Assembly (NCBI RefSeq): GCF_907164915.1
Contig: NC_061864.1
Coordinates: 11,539,889-11,603,888, forward strand
Length of the DNA stretch: 64,000 bases
Direction of reading: 5' to 3'
From: Impatiens glandulifera
Taxonomy: Eukaryota; Streptophyta; Magnoliopsida; Ericales; Balsaminaceae
Shown here one piece after another: positions 24,223 to 36,590 of the stretch. The notes under the pieces are model-generated. The model did no database searches and was not told the origin of the DNA. It saw only the letters and a program-made list of their open reading frames with translations. Both the position numbers and the translations under genes were made by a program. Numbering within the stretch: position 1 is the first letter of the stretch; the number at the start of each line of letters is the position of its first letter.

Positions 24223-25394
24223 ATACTATATCTTTACATATTCATCAAACTTTAGCTTAATTTAAGGTTGTATAATATTGTTGAAAGTTTTAAGTGAAAT
24301 ATTGACTTCATTTATAAATATCATTTTTATAAATTTTTACATCACATGATTTAAATTTAGAAGCTAAATGTATTTTATAAATTTATTGAAATTTTAGCAG
24401 ATATCATCCAAATTCAGTGTTTTGGAAATAGGTAGTAAAGTAGTAGTGTGGCTGATGGTATACTATTGTTTTTTTATCAGTACTTTTGATTTAGTTAATT
24501 TTTGGCTAATAAATCTTCTTAAGTGTGATACATTACCTCGAGCGAATAAGTATTTGCTAATATATTGAATAATAACAGGAGTGAATATGATATATTCTAT
24601 CATACTTACCTAATTGACTAATAAATAAACGATTTGAATCATAATACAATGTTCTCTAGATTTAAGTTTTGTATGTTATGTATTTTCATATATCATTCTA
24701 AATTCAAAGTTTTATATTTTTCATATATCAATTATTTGCTCATAGCTATTTTTGAATTGACACACTTATTCTATTGGCAGTTTTTAAATATACTTTCACT
24801 TGAAATGTGTAATGTTGTAAATTTCACTTTTACATAGATAAATAATTATTATCTCTACAACATTTCAGTCATTCAAAACTAATACTTTGTTATAATCAAT
24901 TTAACATGGGTCAAAGTAAAATATAAAAGTGATCTTTATTTTTATTTAGTATGAAAGATGTTTGAATTAGATTAAACTTCTTGTAAATGAAAAACAACTC
25001 CTTTTTAGGGTACGATTAATCTCCACGAAATAATTCCCACTTGGCCACTCTCCTCTCCCGGACTGCCCTTTTGTAACAAAAATAAAATAAAATTTGTATC
25101 AACTTTTCTAAGCAATATGATTGACAAAATCAAAATTTTGTTATAGCAACTAAGTTTTGATGTTATTATAAACTTGCAATGTTTACTCAGATATATAAAA
25201 CTGTCTAGTAAATAATTAATAATAAAGCATATCATCCAAATTAGCAAAATAACAACCAAAAAAAACATCATCCCTCAAAAAAAAAAAAAAAAACTCAAAT
25301 AATGTAATCCCATAAAACAGAGTATTCCCTCCTAGAAAATAACAAAACTGAAACGGCGGTGCCCATGAAATAATTCCTTTCTCCTTTTATTATT
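24223..25394. other. Intergenic DNA, no gene seen
   Basis: AT-rich sequence with an A run near 25277-25292. It ends in the 3' flank of the minus-strand LEA gene. No coding region is supported. Confidence 0.6.
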
Positions 25395-25771
25395 TTAATT
25401 CTGTCTTGCACTGTTCTTCAAAACCATCTCCCGGAGCACGGCGGCGTCCATTTCCTCCGGGTGGTTTTCCGGTCTATAGAAACCAGTTTTCGGGTCCGGC
25501 ACCCATGGAGATTTAATCAACGATTCTTCCGACCCTTTCGTCGGAATTAAGTTTATGCCGCCACTTCTGACAGACCCTGTCACCGCCGGAGCTTGCGATG
25601 AAGCCGCCGAGTATCCCCGCCTGCGCCATTTCAAACATAAAGATTCAGTTTTTTTAAGATTCAAGAATCGAAATATAAATCAAAACGTTAAACGCGTACA
25701 TACCTGCTGACGGAGATGGCGTCGGCGATTAGAACAGAGAAAACCTTAGCGTTTGCGATAGAACGAGCCAT
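25395..25771 (-). CDS. LEA_3 family protein (SAG21/Lea5 type)
   Basis: Two exons on the minus strand, 25771-25704 and 25620-25395, with an 83-base GT-AG intron in phase 2, give 97 aa. The protein starts MARSIANAKVFSVLIADAIS, a basic and hydrophobic N-terminus, followed at the splice junction by RRGYSAAS. The family signature WVPDPKTGFYRPEN lies at about 62-75. Length and exon layout match Arabidopsis SAG21/LEA5-like proteins of about 97-105 aa. By family knowledge these are mitochondrial or dual-targeted small proteins induced by drought, oxidative stress and senescence; their biochemical role is unsettled. The short first exon was found only by joining splice sites. Confidence 0.92.
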
Positions 25772-25840
25772 TCTTGCTTATTAAGCAGCGGCAATGGTTT
25801 TTAGGTTTTGTGAAGAAGATGGGAGTGAAGGAGGCTTTTA

Positions 25841-25847
25841 TTATATA
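25841..25847 (-). promoter_or_regulatory. TATA box of the LEA_3 gene
   Basis: On the minus strand, TATATAA lies 70 bases upstream of the ATG, implying a leader of about 40 bases. Confidence 0.55.
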
Positions 25848-26275
25848 GAGATGGAAGTTAAAACCGCCTCTTTAAAAATAAATAAATAATATATATTTTG
25901 GAAATTAAATTTATAGTAATTTTTCATTATAATTTGGAAAGAATATTTTAATGCATTTACTATGTTTAATAAAGTTTTATTTAAACTAAAATAAGACAAT
26001 TTTAACTTTTAATTAAAGGTCTCCTATATATATTACACACAAAATCTTTAATGATATTTTTTTCCAAATAAAATTATCAACATCTAAAAAGTTTCCTTTT
26101 TTCAATTAATTTGAGATTTTGTTGACTATAATATTGGAAATCACTGAAAATTGGATGTTCTCAATTACTAGTCTTATACATTATATTACAATTTATGGAG
26201 TGAGTTATCAATTATTGAAATAAAAAAATTATAAAAAAAATTGGGTATTTCTCAAAAGTTTTGAAATATTATCAT

Positions 26276-26314
<39 letters not shown>

Positions 26315-28460
26315 GGAAATGATGGGAAGGAAAATTTTAAAAATAAAAAATAAATTGTGCAAAGAGATAAGTAGAGAAATTTTGTAATGTTATAAAGGGA
26401 ATGTCTATATAAAATTAGGTCCAATTATGTAATTTAGAAGTTTTTATTATTTATCAATAAAGTTGTTTTAAAAAAAATGGATTATCTCTAAGATAATATA
26501 AGGTATATATATATATATATATATTAAATGTTGTGGTGAATGCATGTGAGAGCATAATGAAATGTAAGATAATAAAATATTCTCCTTATAAAACATAATT
26601 TACTGAATCATGTTTATAATTATGACTCATAATATTCTTCTTAATTATTGAAATGAATACTATATATTATTCGATAAAAACATATGTTTGACTATGATAA
26701 AAATAAAAATAAATCAAGTTTCAAGTAAGACAGCCCATGCGTAATTCAGAGAAATTTCGTAGTCCCAAGAAGAGTCAATTTTGATCATACCAGCCCCAGC
26801 CAATCAGATCTTATTTTCTAATTTAATTCACATCAGCAAAAAAAAAGGTTCAAGTCAAAGCTTCTTTGATGTACATTTTTAAATTCGATTTTGGGAAGAA
26901 TTTTGTTTATTTATTAATGTTTATTTGGGATCATATATATGTTATTACAGTTTTATTATTATTATTATTATATTCAATTTAAACGGACATAGTAATAGTT
27001 TTGTAATTACATGAACATATCTAATCAAATATTCATTGATTCCTGATATATCTCTAATATATATTCCTTTTAAGCCTTTTTTAATTATGATTTCATTTTA
27101 TCACTTTTTTTGGGTCAAATTATCACTTTCAATTTGCAAACTCACTTGTACATGTTATATGATTACAATTATATCATCTCAATTTCAAACCTAATGAATG
27201 TGTGAAATATATTTTTATTAAATTTGATCCAATCACTCATATTCATTTATTGACACGTATGTTAATTTTCTCGAAGGCTATTTTTCTGTATATATATATA
27301 GTAAAGATAAATTGTTTATCCATTAAATTAATTAGTTGAAGTTTTCAAATTTACCTATAAACTCAAAATATGTTGATTGATTCATTAAGTTGATGTTAAT
27401 GACACAAACTGAAATTAACTTTTTGTGAAGCTGTCAACCACTTAGTTTCTAAGTCATTTTATTTATTTATTAATTATAACTTAAATTTGTTTAATAAAAA
27501 AGTTATATATATATTTAATTAAAAATATATATGTTTGATAAAATAATTTAAATAATTCTTGTAAAAAAAATCAAAATGATGTAAAAGGAACCTGTTTAAC
27601 AATGTGAAGAAAAAGTTATCAGTATTTGTGAGTTATTTATATAAATCTTGAGATCTTTCACAATATATTTTTAGTTTACAAAAGGATTGTATAAGTGATC
27701 AAAATTTTTGTGGACTTTTAATAAAATATTTTAAATTAAAATGAGATCAAAATTATAATTATTGTTAATTTACTAAATTAAAAATTAATCATTATTTTTT
27801 TAATATATATAAAAATAAACTAATAAATTAAAAATAAGTGAAAGAAAACAAATTATAAAAAGGAATTTAAATAATAAAAATACTAAATTTGTATTTTGAA
27901 AACTAATGAGAAAAAAAGTTAAATTAGAATTTAGGGTGAGTAAGTTATGTTTTACTTGCTAAGATAGATATTATATTTTTTTAAGAAAACAAAAATATAG
28001 ATTTTATATTATTTTATATATATTATTATTATTTTATGTTTAAGTGTGTAATTTTATAGTATATATATTATATTATATTTGAGTATTTATTTATTTTAGT
28101 ATATATATATATATATATTATTTTATGTTTAAAAATGAGAATATTATTATATACATTAATTATACATCTCTCTATCTATTTAATTATATATAAATAGAAA
28201 TTTAATAAAATGTTTGATTTTTTAGTTTAACAATATTAAAATAAAAAAGTTTATATAAATATTAAATTGTTAAGAGAGAGAGAGTGTTAAATGAATAAAA
28301 TAAAAATATGCATGTTTATTTATATATATATTTTTACTTATAACAAGTGATTTTTTTTTTATTTTTTTTTAATTACGAGTTGAAAGTTCTCGTCACATTT
28401 CATAGTCAATATATGACCTCCTTCAACTTATTTCTTATATATATTATTATTTTATGTCTG

Positions 28461-28497
<37 letters not shown>

Positions 28498-29255
28498 TGT
28501 TATTAAATATGAGTTAAAAATGAGAATGTGAATAGAAAAAATAATTAATTATATATATATATATATATATTTAATCAGAGATTAATAAGAGATTAACAAA
28601 TGTAATTCAATTTATGTTTAGTAGTATTATATATACTATACATCTTTATATGGATATATTTTGTTATATATAGAGAGAATAAATAAAAATTAAATAGGAG
28701 TTAGAATAAAATTTCTTTTAATTCAAAAATGTTAAAAAAAAGAAGTTGTGTAAACATGCTAAATTAACATATAAAAAAATGTTAAATGAATAATTTATAT
28801 ATATATATATATATATAAGAAAAAGAATTAAGGAAAAGGATATTTTTATTAGTTGTTAATTACAAAATTAATAAAAAGATGTATATATTTATATTTTTTT
28901 TAAATAAATAAATATATTGAAACGATAAAGATAAATAATTAAATTACTTACTTTTGTAAGTAGTTGAGCATTATAATAATGCATATAATAATATAATAGA
29001 TTATTAGAAAGAAAAAAAAAAGATTATTATAGTAGTTCATAACTTCATACTTCATAGTTGATAGCAAATATTTTGAAAAACATGTTTCCTTATTCTTTGT
29101 TATCTCCTTCCTTAAATCAATCCTCCCTTCCTTAAATCAATCCTTTCTATAACCCTCTGAACTGAAGATACAGGAAATCAAGGGATTGAAGAAAAAAACT
29201 CAGAGGAGGAAGAGGAGGAAAGCATGTTCTTAGTTATTTGAAGAAGAAGAAGAAA
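25848..29255. other. Long AT-rich intergenic DNA, no gene seen
   Basis: Very AT-rich with an AAT tract at 26277-26311 and several (TA)n tracts near 26502-26523, 28100, 28464-28494, 28550 and 28799-28816. I searched it for the missing 5' exons of the CKI1-like gene and found none: no signal anchor and no stretch of coding composition. Confidence 0.6.
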
Positions 29256-31906
29256 ATGGTTAAACCAGGAAGAAGAAAAATGTCTTTACGTGCATCTCTT
29301 ATAAAGCAAATGGAAGCAACCCAACAAGCAGAAAGAAAGAGTAAGAACATGAGCCTCGCCTTCACTAGCGCCATCCACGACATACGTGCCTCCTTAGCCG
29401 GATTCACCGGTTTGATAGAATTGGGTCGTGAGATTGCCCCGCTAAGTTCCGAATCAGAGACCAATTTCCTTCAAATGGAGACTTGCGTTAATGATCTTCT
29501 CAAAATCCTCAACCCTATTATGAATATAAGCAAGATTGAAGCAGGAAAGATCGAGCTAGAAGAAGAAGTTTTCAACATGGCTAATTTGCTAGAAGAAGTT
29601 GTCGATTTGTATCACCCCACTGGTATGAAGAAAGGAGTCGATGTTATTTTGGATCCATGCGATGGTTCAATCTCGAGATTAGATCATCTTGTTAGAGGGG
29701 ATCGAACTAAGCTAAAACAGATCTTATGGAATTTGTTGAATAATGCTGTTAAATTTACTAGTGAAGGCCATATAGTGGTTCGAGCTTGGGCTAAAAGTCC
29801 TGGAATTCAGGAACCCGACGTTCCATTCTCTCCATGCACACGAAGAAACTCCTTTTGTTGCTTTCTGGTAAACAACAAAAGCAATAACCTTGATGACGAT
29901 GCCGGTTTACAGGATTCATTCAGGCGTACTCGTCGTTCTGATCCTAAATGTTTGGAGTTCTTCTTTGAAGTTGAAGACACCGGCCAAGGAATTCCAAAGG
30001 AGAAGCAGAAATTTGTTTTCGAGAATTACGTTCAGGTTTTCTTTACATTCAATGATTTGTTTATGATCTGTTGTAGAGCCATTAATTTATTATCTTTAAC
30101 AGGTCAGAGAGACGGCTCTTGCCCATCAAGGGACCGGTCTAGGACTCGGCATTGTTCAATCGTTTGTAAGAATAATGGGAGGAGATATAACTATAGTCGA
30201 CAAGAACATCGTCAATGAAAAAGGGACATGTTTCAGGTTCAACACTTTGATGACGGCGGTCCAAAATGAAGATTCTTGTCAGCCAAATAGCCCGAAACAT
30301 GATCAAAACTCTGTTGTGGTCTTGTTCATCCAAAGCAGCCAAAGACAACTTGTGATTGAGAGGTTTATCAGAAGCTTGGGAATCAAAGTGCATTCAGTTA
30401 AACAATGGGAAAAGTTTCATCATGTCTTGAAAAAGGTCAAGCAGAAATTAATCACTCATTTCCAAAGCAATTCTTCTGGAAGATCTGAAGTCAGCTCCAG
30501 GATGGACTGCATAAGTAGCCTTAGCAGGGCTGCATCAAAAGCCTCCACCAGCACAAGGATGAAGGAAATATTGGCCATGAATTCAATGGACGGACAACAT
30601 GATCTACATTCAATACCCAATTTCGTACTCTTAGTAATCGACGCAAATGGAGGGCCATTTCGTGATCTGAGCAGAGCTGTGGCAGAGTTCAGAAGAGACA
30701 TTCACGAGTCTCGTTGCTGCACAAGAATCGTTTGGATCGATAAGCCAGGTCAAAGCAGCATACACTCCAAGGGACTAGATGAAGACAAACTCCCTCCAAC
30801 CGATTTGATCGTGTACAAACCTCTTCATGGGTCCACACTCAATGACATTGTCTCCCTTCTACCCGAGTTCGGGGGCAGTAGTAGTGTTTTTTCGAGGAGG
30901 AGGAACAATGAACATGAACAGAATCAAGGTTTCAAGAGTGACCATAATATATCATCGGGTCCATTGAAGGGTAAGAGAGTCTTGATTGCGGAGGACAATG
31001 TATTGTTGAGAAATATCGCAATTAAACACTTGTCTCGTCTTGGGGGAACCGTGGAGGCGTGCGAGAATGGGATAGAAGTTGTTGGATTAGTTTGCACGGG
31101 GCTAAGGGATCGCAACCGGGGAAGCGTTTTTCCATACGACTACATTATCATGGATTGTGAGGTCAGTCAGGGTCGAACCAATCTAAACTTTATATTAATT
31201 TAAACATTTGATTAACCAACCAACCAATTATTGCTGTTGTTTATGAGTAATGCAGATGCCAATAATGGATGGATTTGAAGCAACTAAGAAAATAAGGGAT
31301 GAAGAGGTTAATCACTATGGTGTTCACATACCAATCATGGCATTAACTGCTCATACAAAAGATGAACAAGGAGACAGGGGATTTGATTTCCATTTGACAA
31401 AACCATTGACAAGTGAACAACTCCTAACTGCCATTGATTCTCTTCAAAGTATGATACTTCAATCACTAGGTAGTTATTTCCAAGGATTGAAGATGGAGGA
31501 ATCCGAGTCGATATCAGAATATTGTTGGAGAGTCAAGGCAGTTGTTAACCAGATGAAGATATATGGAGAGAATTTTGAAGATGTATGTGTCATCGAAAAG
31601 ATACTAAGATCTTTGACTCCGGAATTCGATTATGTTGTGTATGTTATTGAGGAATTAAAAGATCTTGATTCTATGACCATTGAAGAATTGGAGGATTCAC
31701 TTCAAGTTCATGAAATAAATATTACTATGAGACATGAGGAGCAATTAGAACAAGCTTTGAAAGATAAAGCCACTTTACAAGATGTCCAAGGTAAAAGACA
31801 TCGGGGAAGTGGACAAAGAAAACCAAGATATGATCGAGAACAAGGAAGAAGTGGAAGGAGCAATAATTTTGAAAATTATGGATCATCAAGTGTTGGAAGA
31901 GAATGA
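29256..31906 (+). CDS. CKI1-like hybrid histidine kinase, sensor-less, fused to Copia GAG
   Basis: Exons 29256-30035, 30103-31161 and 31256-31906, joined in phase 0, give 829 aa. The HisKA domain opens the protein: ASLIKQMEATQQAERKS, then H41 in the IHDIRASLAG phospho-acceptor motif. HATPase_c has its N-box LLNNAVKF near 159-166, G1 DTGQGIP near 241 and G2 GTGLGLGI near 270. The receiver has ED at 557-558, the acceptor D611 in MDCE-MPIMDG split by intron 2, and K662 in LTKPL. Sequence and domain order match Arabidopsis CKI1, a cytokinin-independent kinase needed for female gametophyte development. The usual 390-residue N-terminus with its membrane anchors and extracytoplasmic region is absent. 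An in-frame stop at 29187 blocks upstream extension. From about residue 684 the frame continues into Copia GAG. The receiver tail lacks a few residues before the FHLTKP strand. It may be a pseudogene or a new soluble kinase. Confidence 0.78.
31466..31906 (+). mobile_element. Copia GAG (UBN2-type) fragment inside the last CKI1-like exon
   Basis: In the same frame as the receiver, the sequence reads LGSYFQGLKMEESESISEYC, then VNQMKIYGE, VEKILRSLTPEFDYVV-like and DLDSMTIEELEDSLQ-like stretches. This is the GAG core of Ty1/Copia elements. A basic tail rich in R, G and N follows before a TGA. The upstream part of GAG, the zinc knuckle and pol are missing. No LTR was found beside it. Confidence 0.85.
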
Positions 31907-32981
31907 CCTAGATAGATAGAAGATGTGATTAAAATTATTACAAGGTTCAATTCTAAGTTAATTAGATGTAACAAGCTATAAGGTAAAACTTGTTGAAAAA
32001 TGTTACAATCAATAATATTATGAGATAGATTGACTACAATTATAGTTATTTCTCATTTTATTGGTGGCTAAAAGGAGGTAAAATGTATTTTCTCTTGATC
32101 CTATTTTTTTCATACCTTCATCATTAAAAAATTTATAGTTTTTCATTTTCAAATAAATTTATTAGCTATGATCATTTACCACACGTTTGTTAAAAATTAT
32201 GCAATAGAGATTCTGAAACTGCATCTGCATCGATCGATTGATATGAATCTTCGTCCATCTAGTGAATTATTGGCTCAAGTGAATGAGTGTCCTTCAATGT
32301 TTCGAACTTGCCTTCCATGTTCTTGAAGTTCCATAGTATTCTTCATATAGGTTATATATATATTTTTTTTTTATGAAAATAAGATTATATCTTAATCACA
32401 ATCTTACTATGAAAACCATCAATTAATGTTGGACCACTCACATTATCACATATGGTATACACTAAGGTAGGTTTGGACTTTGGATACAAACCTAGAAAAT
32501 GTGTTGACATTTAAATGTCTTATGTTAATGATCTAGGTCATTTTGTTTTAGAGATATTCAAAACAAATCTTTCAAACAATTGAATCTATTTATATTTGAC
32601 GTCAAGAAAGTTTCGTAATGGTTGATGGAATATGTTCAGATTTGGTTGAACTAGAGATGAACATTTAAATTGATATGCATGAACTTAAAAATATTTGATT
32701 TGATAATAATGTAATTGGGTATATATATATATATATATGATTGAATTTGCATATATTGGTTATATTTTGGGTCAAAATCATAACTCACAAAAGTATATGT
32801 ATTTGGGCCTAAACTAGGGCCCGTAAAAAGTTTCTTTCGACCGAAGCTCCAACGATGAAAATTTTCATATACGACGTCGTCTACAATCTCCCACCCAGAT
32901 TGATTCCTTCTGCCTGAGCCTGTTCGGTGCTGTGAAGAAGGGTTTAGAGATTTGAGAGAAAGATAAACAGAAGCAAGAACA
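31907..32981. other. Intergenic DNA between the CKI1-like gene and U1A
   Basis: AT-rich; probably includes more decayed retroelement sequence just after 31906, but no domain is recognisable. A (TA)n tract lies near 32720-32740. The last 100 bases are probably the U1A leader. Confidence 0.55.
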
Positions 32982-34157
32982 ATGTCTGAACCGGCGGCCG
33001 GAGGCGACATTTCTCCGAATCAGACAATATACATCAACAATCTCAACGAGAAGATCAAGCTCGAAGGTACTTTGATCATCATCTCTTATCTCTTTCTCTG
33101 TTTATTCTTATACATTCTGCATCTAAATGAATATAATTGCCCAACTGTATGAAGAGTTGAAGACGTCTTTGCACGCTGTCTTCTCTCAATTCGGTAAGAT
33201 ACTCGAGGTTTTGGCTTTTAAGACGCTAAAACACAAAGGTCAGGCATGGCTGGTGTTTGATGAAGTATCTTCCGCAACTAACGCGATCCGCCAAATGCAG
33301 GGTTTCCCTTTCTACGACAAGCCAATGGTGCGCATCTTCCTCATTTATATTCTTGTTGTATCATCGAAATTATCTTCATTTTTATTGAATGTGATCTTTG
33401 TTGTTGCAGAGGATACAATATGCAAAGGTCAAATCGGATGTAGTAGCCAAAGCTGATGGCACCTTCGTACCTAGAGAAAAGAAAAAGAGGCATGAGGAGA
33501 AAGGTACTAATTTATCTTCTTAGTATTAATTGCTTGTATAATGTATTTGTATATTGCTTGATGAAATGAATTTATACATGGAAGGTTGTGATCTTGAATC
33601 TTTGATGATTGAGCTTCACTATTGATAATATCTTTAATATGATTCAAAAACCAACCTTCGCTAGCTTGAATTCCATTCTGACTTTGTTTTCCAGCTGGGA
33701 GGAGACGAAAGGAGCAGCATAACATGAATCAAGCTGCAATTGGCATGAATGCCTATGCCTATGGTGCAACTCCTCCAGTAAGCACACACTTTCTTTATCT
33801 TCTCCTATAGATTTAGCTTTCTTGAATAAGTCGTAATGGTCAATTTCCTGCGAATATATGTAGCTATCTCAGTTGCCACATATGGGTGGTGCAAAGTCTA
33901 ATCTTCCCGACACTCCAGCTCCACCGAATAGTATTCTGTTTGTACAGAATCTCCCACATCAGACCACAGAGTTGATGCTGCGCATGCTTTTCGGACAGTA
34001 TGCAGGTTTTAAAGAAGTTAGAATGATTGAAGCAAAACCAGGCATTGCCTTTGTTGAATACGAGAATGAGATGCAATCAACTGCTGCAATGCAAGTCCTT
34101 CAAGGTTTCAAAATTTCCTCAGATAATCCTATGGTCATAACCTATGCGAAGAAGTAA
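32982..34157 (+). CDS. U1A: U1 small nuclear ribonucleoprotein A
   Basis: Five exons, 32982-33066, 33155-33327, 33410-33503, 33695-33777 and 33864-34157, give 242 aa (Arabidopsis U1A is about 250). RRM1 spans about 15-92, with RNP2 IYINNL and RNP1 KGQAWLVF. A charged linker follows ([17 protein letters not shown], then AGRRRKEQ). RRM2 spans about 167-242, with RNP2 ILFVQNL and RNP1 [29 protein letters not shown] and the linker match U1A better than U2B''. By family knowledge RRM1 binds stem-loop II of U1 snRNA and the protein acts in 5' splice-site recognition. Exon 1 ends in phase 1; its acceptor at 33154 has a poor pyrimidine tract, but phase and homology fix it. The gene is convergent with the methyltransferase, 293 bases between stops. 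Confidence 0.94.
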
Positions 34158-34450
34158 GTAGATGTTTTGTATTGACTTATCTTTATCAAAAGATAATTTT
34201 AGGTTTGTGGAAATATAATACTGTTGAGACTCTATTTTGTATTCTGGTGTAGTTGATTGAATCATTACTTCATACATTTTATTTGAAAATGGAGTTCTTA
34301 ACAACAAACTTATCTTCTTTATACGCTTTAAGATGATATTTATAAAGAACTAGAAATCACTCTTTTCATCTGTATTCAATGAAATTCATTCTTTATTACA
34401 AACAGCCAGAAACAAATAAGAAATCCATAAAGAAACAAATGCAATACGGT

Positions 34451-35774
34451 TTAGAGCTCCTCAAACCCTTCTTCATCGCCATCTCCATCAATCCTCTGAA
34501 ACTCTCTGCTCCAATATTCCATCTGACCAGACAAACCGAAACATTTCGTATTATTGAGATTTACATTCTTAACCGAGTACCCAAGAATCACATTCTCTAA
34601 CCTGATCATCAGAGAATCGCAAGTGTTGTGCGACAAAATGTATGTAGTCGTATTCTACCCAAGCTGGCTCTTCTCTGCCAAGGCTTCTAGCGAACTCGTT
34701 AAGGTTAATCATGTCAACACTAAAACTGTTTCCCATGAAAACCTTCTCCATCCATCTGGTGGTACTCGACTGCAATAGAAGATGATTGGAAGCTAGAACC
34801 AATTTATAATCATCCTTAATATGAAAAAATAAGTCACGAAACCTCTGTTTTCGTCAACCAGACTGGCAATTCTCCTAAAAAGAGAGATCCCTTTGTCGCT
34901 AAGTGGCCAACAACAGACAAAATGTCGGCAAAGTTCACCAAATTCACGAATGGTAAACCCTAAGAATGAGGAAACGAGAATCGTTTAACAGTGAACTGAT
35001 ATATATTGTTTCAATAGAAATCAAAACACCGATTCTGACCTGTAATACCCACACACTTGGTTGGCTGCCATTGAATCCTTTGTTGTGCAAGGATGTGACC
35101 AAATTAGGTGATTCAAGAGGGACATGATAGAACAAGGAGCCTCTTGGAACTTTAGCTCCAACTTCTGGTAGAAGAAGATAAAAGGCATATCAAGTTTAGA
35201 TGAAAATAAGCGAAACCCAATTGAAATTGATGAACCTTGAAGCTTTCGAGCTGCTTTGGAGTAAATGCTATCTGGGGAAATGTCATAAATTATTGAGGAA
35301 GATGGCCAGTTGAGCCTATAAGGCCTAGTGTCAATTCCGTCTGTTAATAGAACAATCTGAATAACATAAAGTAGAGTATATATTTCTATCAATGACTTAA
35401 TCCAACGCTTGACTGTATACCTGCTTAACTCCATCGATTTTGCTCACTGTTGTAAGCAACTTATCGTCAATGAATTTTGTTGCGAGGCGATAATTGCATG
35501 ATTGATGGAGATGGATCTCTTTATCTGATTCTGGAGAAACAAAGCAACCAGCGTATGGGTCCAAAAAGAGAGGATCTGGACGATGGGTTTCTTGTAGACG
35601 GAGAGAGGCGCGAAGTGCGGCGAGTCTGAAAACTGAGTCGTCGTCTCCTTCCTGATTGAGTTGAGCTCTAAAGCGATGAACTTGCCGCCTGTTATTGGAT
35701 CCGGTGTAAACTGGTTGCCGCCGGCGAGAAATACAAGTCACCGCCGTTGGGGAGATTCCCTGCGCACATGCCAT
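34451..35774 (-). CDS. SAM-dependent methyltransferase, leucine carboxyl methyltransferase-like
   Basis: Six minus-strand exons, 35774-35421, 35356-35236, 35164-35040, 34959-34843, 34769-34602 and 34522-34451, all with GT-AG introns and consistent phases, give 318 aa. The N-terminus (MACAQGISPTAVTCISRRRQ) is rich in R and S and resembles a plastid transit peptide. RLAALRASLRLQETHRPDPL then LDPYAGCF is the family's N-terminal helix region. The SAM-binding strand is LLTDGIDTRPYRLNWP at about 121-136, with the GxDTR motif. Further conserved parts are LFYHVPLESP, KGFNGSQPSVWVLQ, SLFLGELPVWL, TRWMEKVFM and the acidic tail EYWSREFQRI. The substrate is unknown. Closely similar unnamed plant proteins exist by recollection, but I give no function beyond methyl transfer. 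Confidence 0.88.
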
Positions 35775-35818
35775 ACTCCAAGGCTTTGAATCAAATTCAG
35801 AAATACTGATTTTTGATA

Positions 35819-35821
<3 letters not shown>

Positions 35822-35859
<38 letters not shown>
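35822..35859. repeat. (TA)n microsatellite
   Basis: Uninterrupted TA repeat of about 38 bases just upstream of the methyltransferase gene. Confidence 0.9.
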
Positions 35860-35863
<4 letters not shown>

Positions 35864-36010
35864 TTTCTTAGTGAGTGATAACAAGAGAATGAGAATTTGG
35901 TAATGAATCACTGCTTGTTGAATATATTAAATTTTAAAAATAATTTTTATATATATATATATAAATAATTCTTAGTGAGTGATAACAGAATGAGAATTTG
36001 GTAATGAATT
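35850..36010. repeat. Local direct repeat, about 58 bases, two copies
   Basis: Copies at about 35850-35908 and 35950-36009 both read (AT)n, TAAATA, then CTTAGTGAGTGATAACA, GAATGAGAATTTGG and TAATGAAT. They differ by a 4-base indel (AGAG) and a few substitutions, so this looks like a fairly recent tandem duplication. Confidence 0.85.
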
Positions 36011-36267
36011 ATGTCTTTTCGAGCTGGTTAGACAGGAAGTCCTAGTCTAGTTAAATTAGTTGAGTAGATTTGCGGATAATGTGTATTTTAAGGGAGAAAT
36101 GAAACTTAGCCTTCTCAAAAAATAAAAAAATAAATTACACTATTAACAAATTATTTTCAATACCCTTCGTGACACAAAAATTCCGGGTGAAAATTATACT
36201 TAGGGATAAAAATGGTATCTTATCCTATACATTTTTAGAAGAAATTATTTGATGAATAATAAAACTT

Positions 36268-36269
<2 letters not shown>

Positions 36270-36326
<57 letters not shown>
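36270..36326. repeat. (AT)n microsatellite
   Basis: Uninterrupted AT repeat of about 56 bases, about 265 bases upstream of the PHR2 start. Confidence 0.92.
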
Positions 36327-36329
<3 letters not shown>

Positions 36330-36590
36330 TTTTTAATAAATAAATTTTCAATTTTATTTATTTTAATGTTTTTAAAGAGGTGAAAAAAAAAAAGAATTGT
36401 TGTTCCTTACCAACCCCAAAGTTAGGTGCAGGTCTCTTCTGTAGGATGAGAAAGAGATAGAGAGTCAGAGGAAGATACAACAACCACTACGGTCTAAGCC
36501 GCTTTGCTTTGCTTTATCCTCAACCAGAAAGAAAGAAAGAGAAGAGCTTTATCATCGACGCTGTAGAGTTCAGTCTCAATTCAACCGATA

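Larger units (their letters stand above)
35775..36590. promoter_or_regulatory. Shared upstream region of divergent methyltransferase and PHR2 genes
   Basis: The 816 bases between two divergent start codons hold two long AT microsatellites and a local direct repeat. The last 170 bases before PHR2 are less AT-rich and contain GAGA and GAAAGAAA runs, typical of a 5' leader. No separate gene is seen. Confidence 0.5.

Noticed and set aside
24634..25271. Two hydrophobic ORFs of 67 and 88 aa
   Set aside because: They are F-, I-, Y- and L-rich reads of AT-rich DNA with no homology or splice context.
33127..33154. U1A second exon starting at an internal ATG (MNIIAQLYE)
   Set aside because: Exon 1 at 32982-33066 supplies the missing RNP2 IYINNL, and phase 1 joins it to 33155.
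35165..35235. Continuation of methyltransferase exon 2 through 35165 as coding
   Set aside because: The GSSISIGFRLFSS read-through replaces a conserved region; splicing at 35236/35164 restores EVGAKVPRGSLFYHVPLES-type homology.
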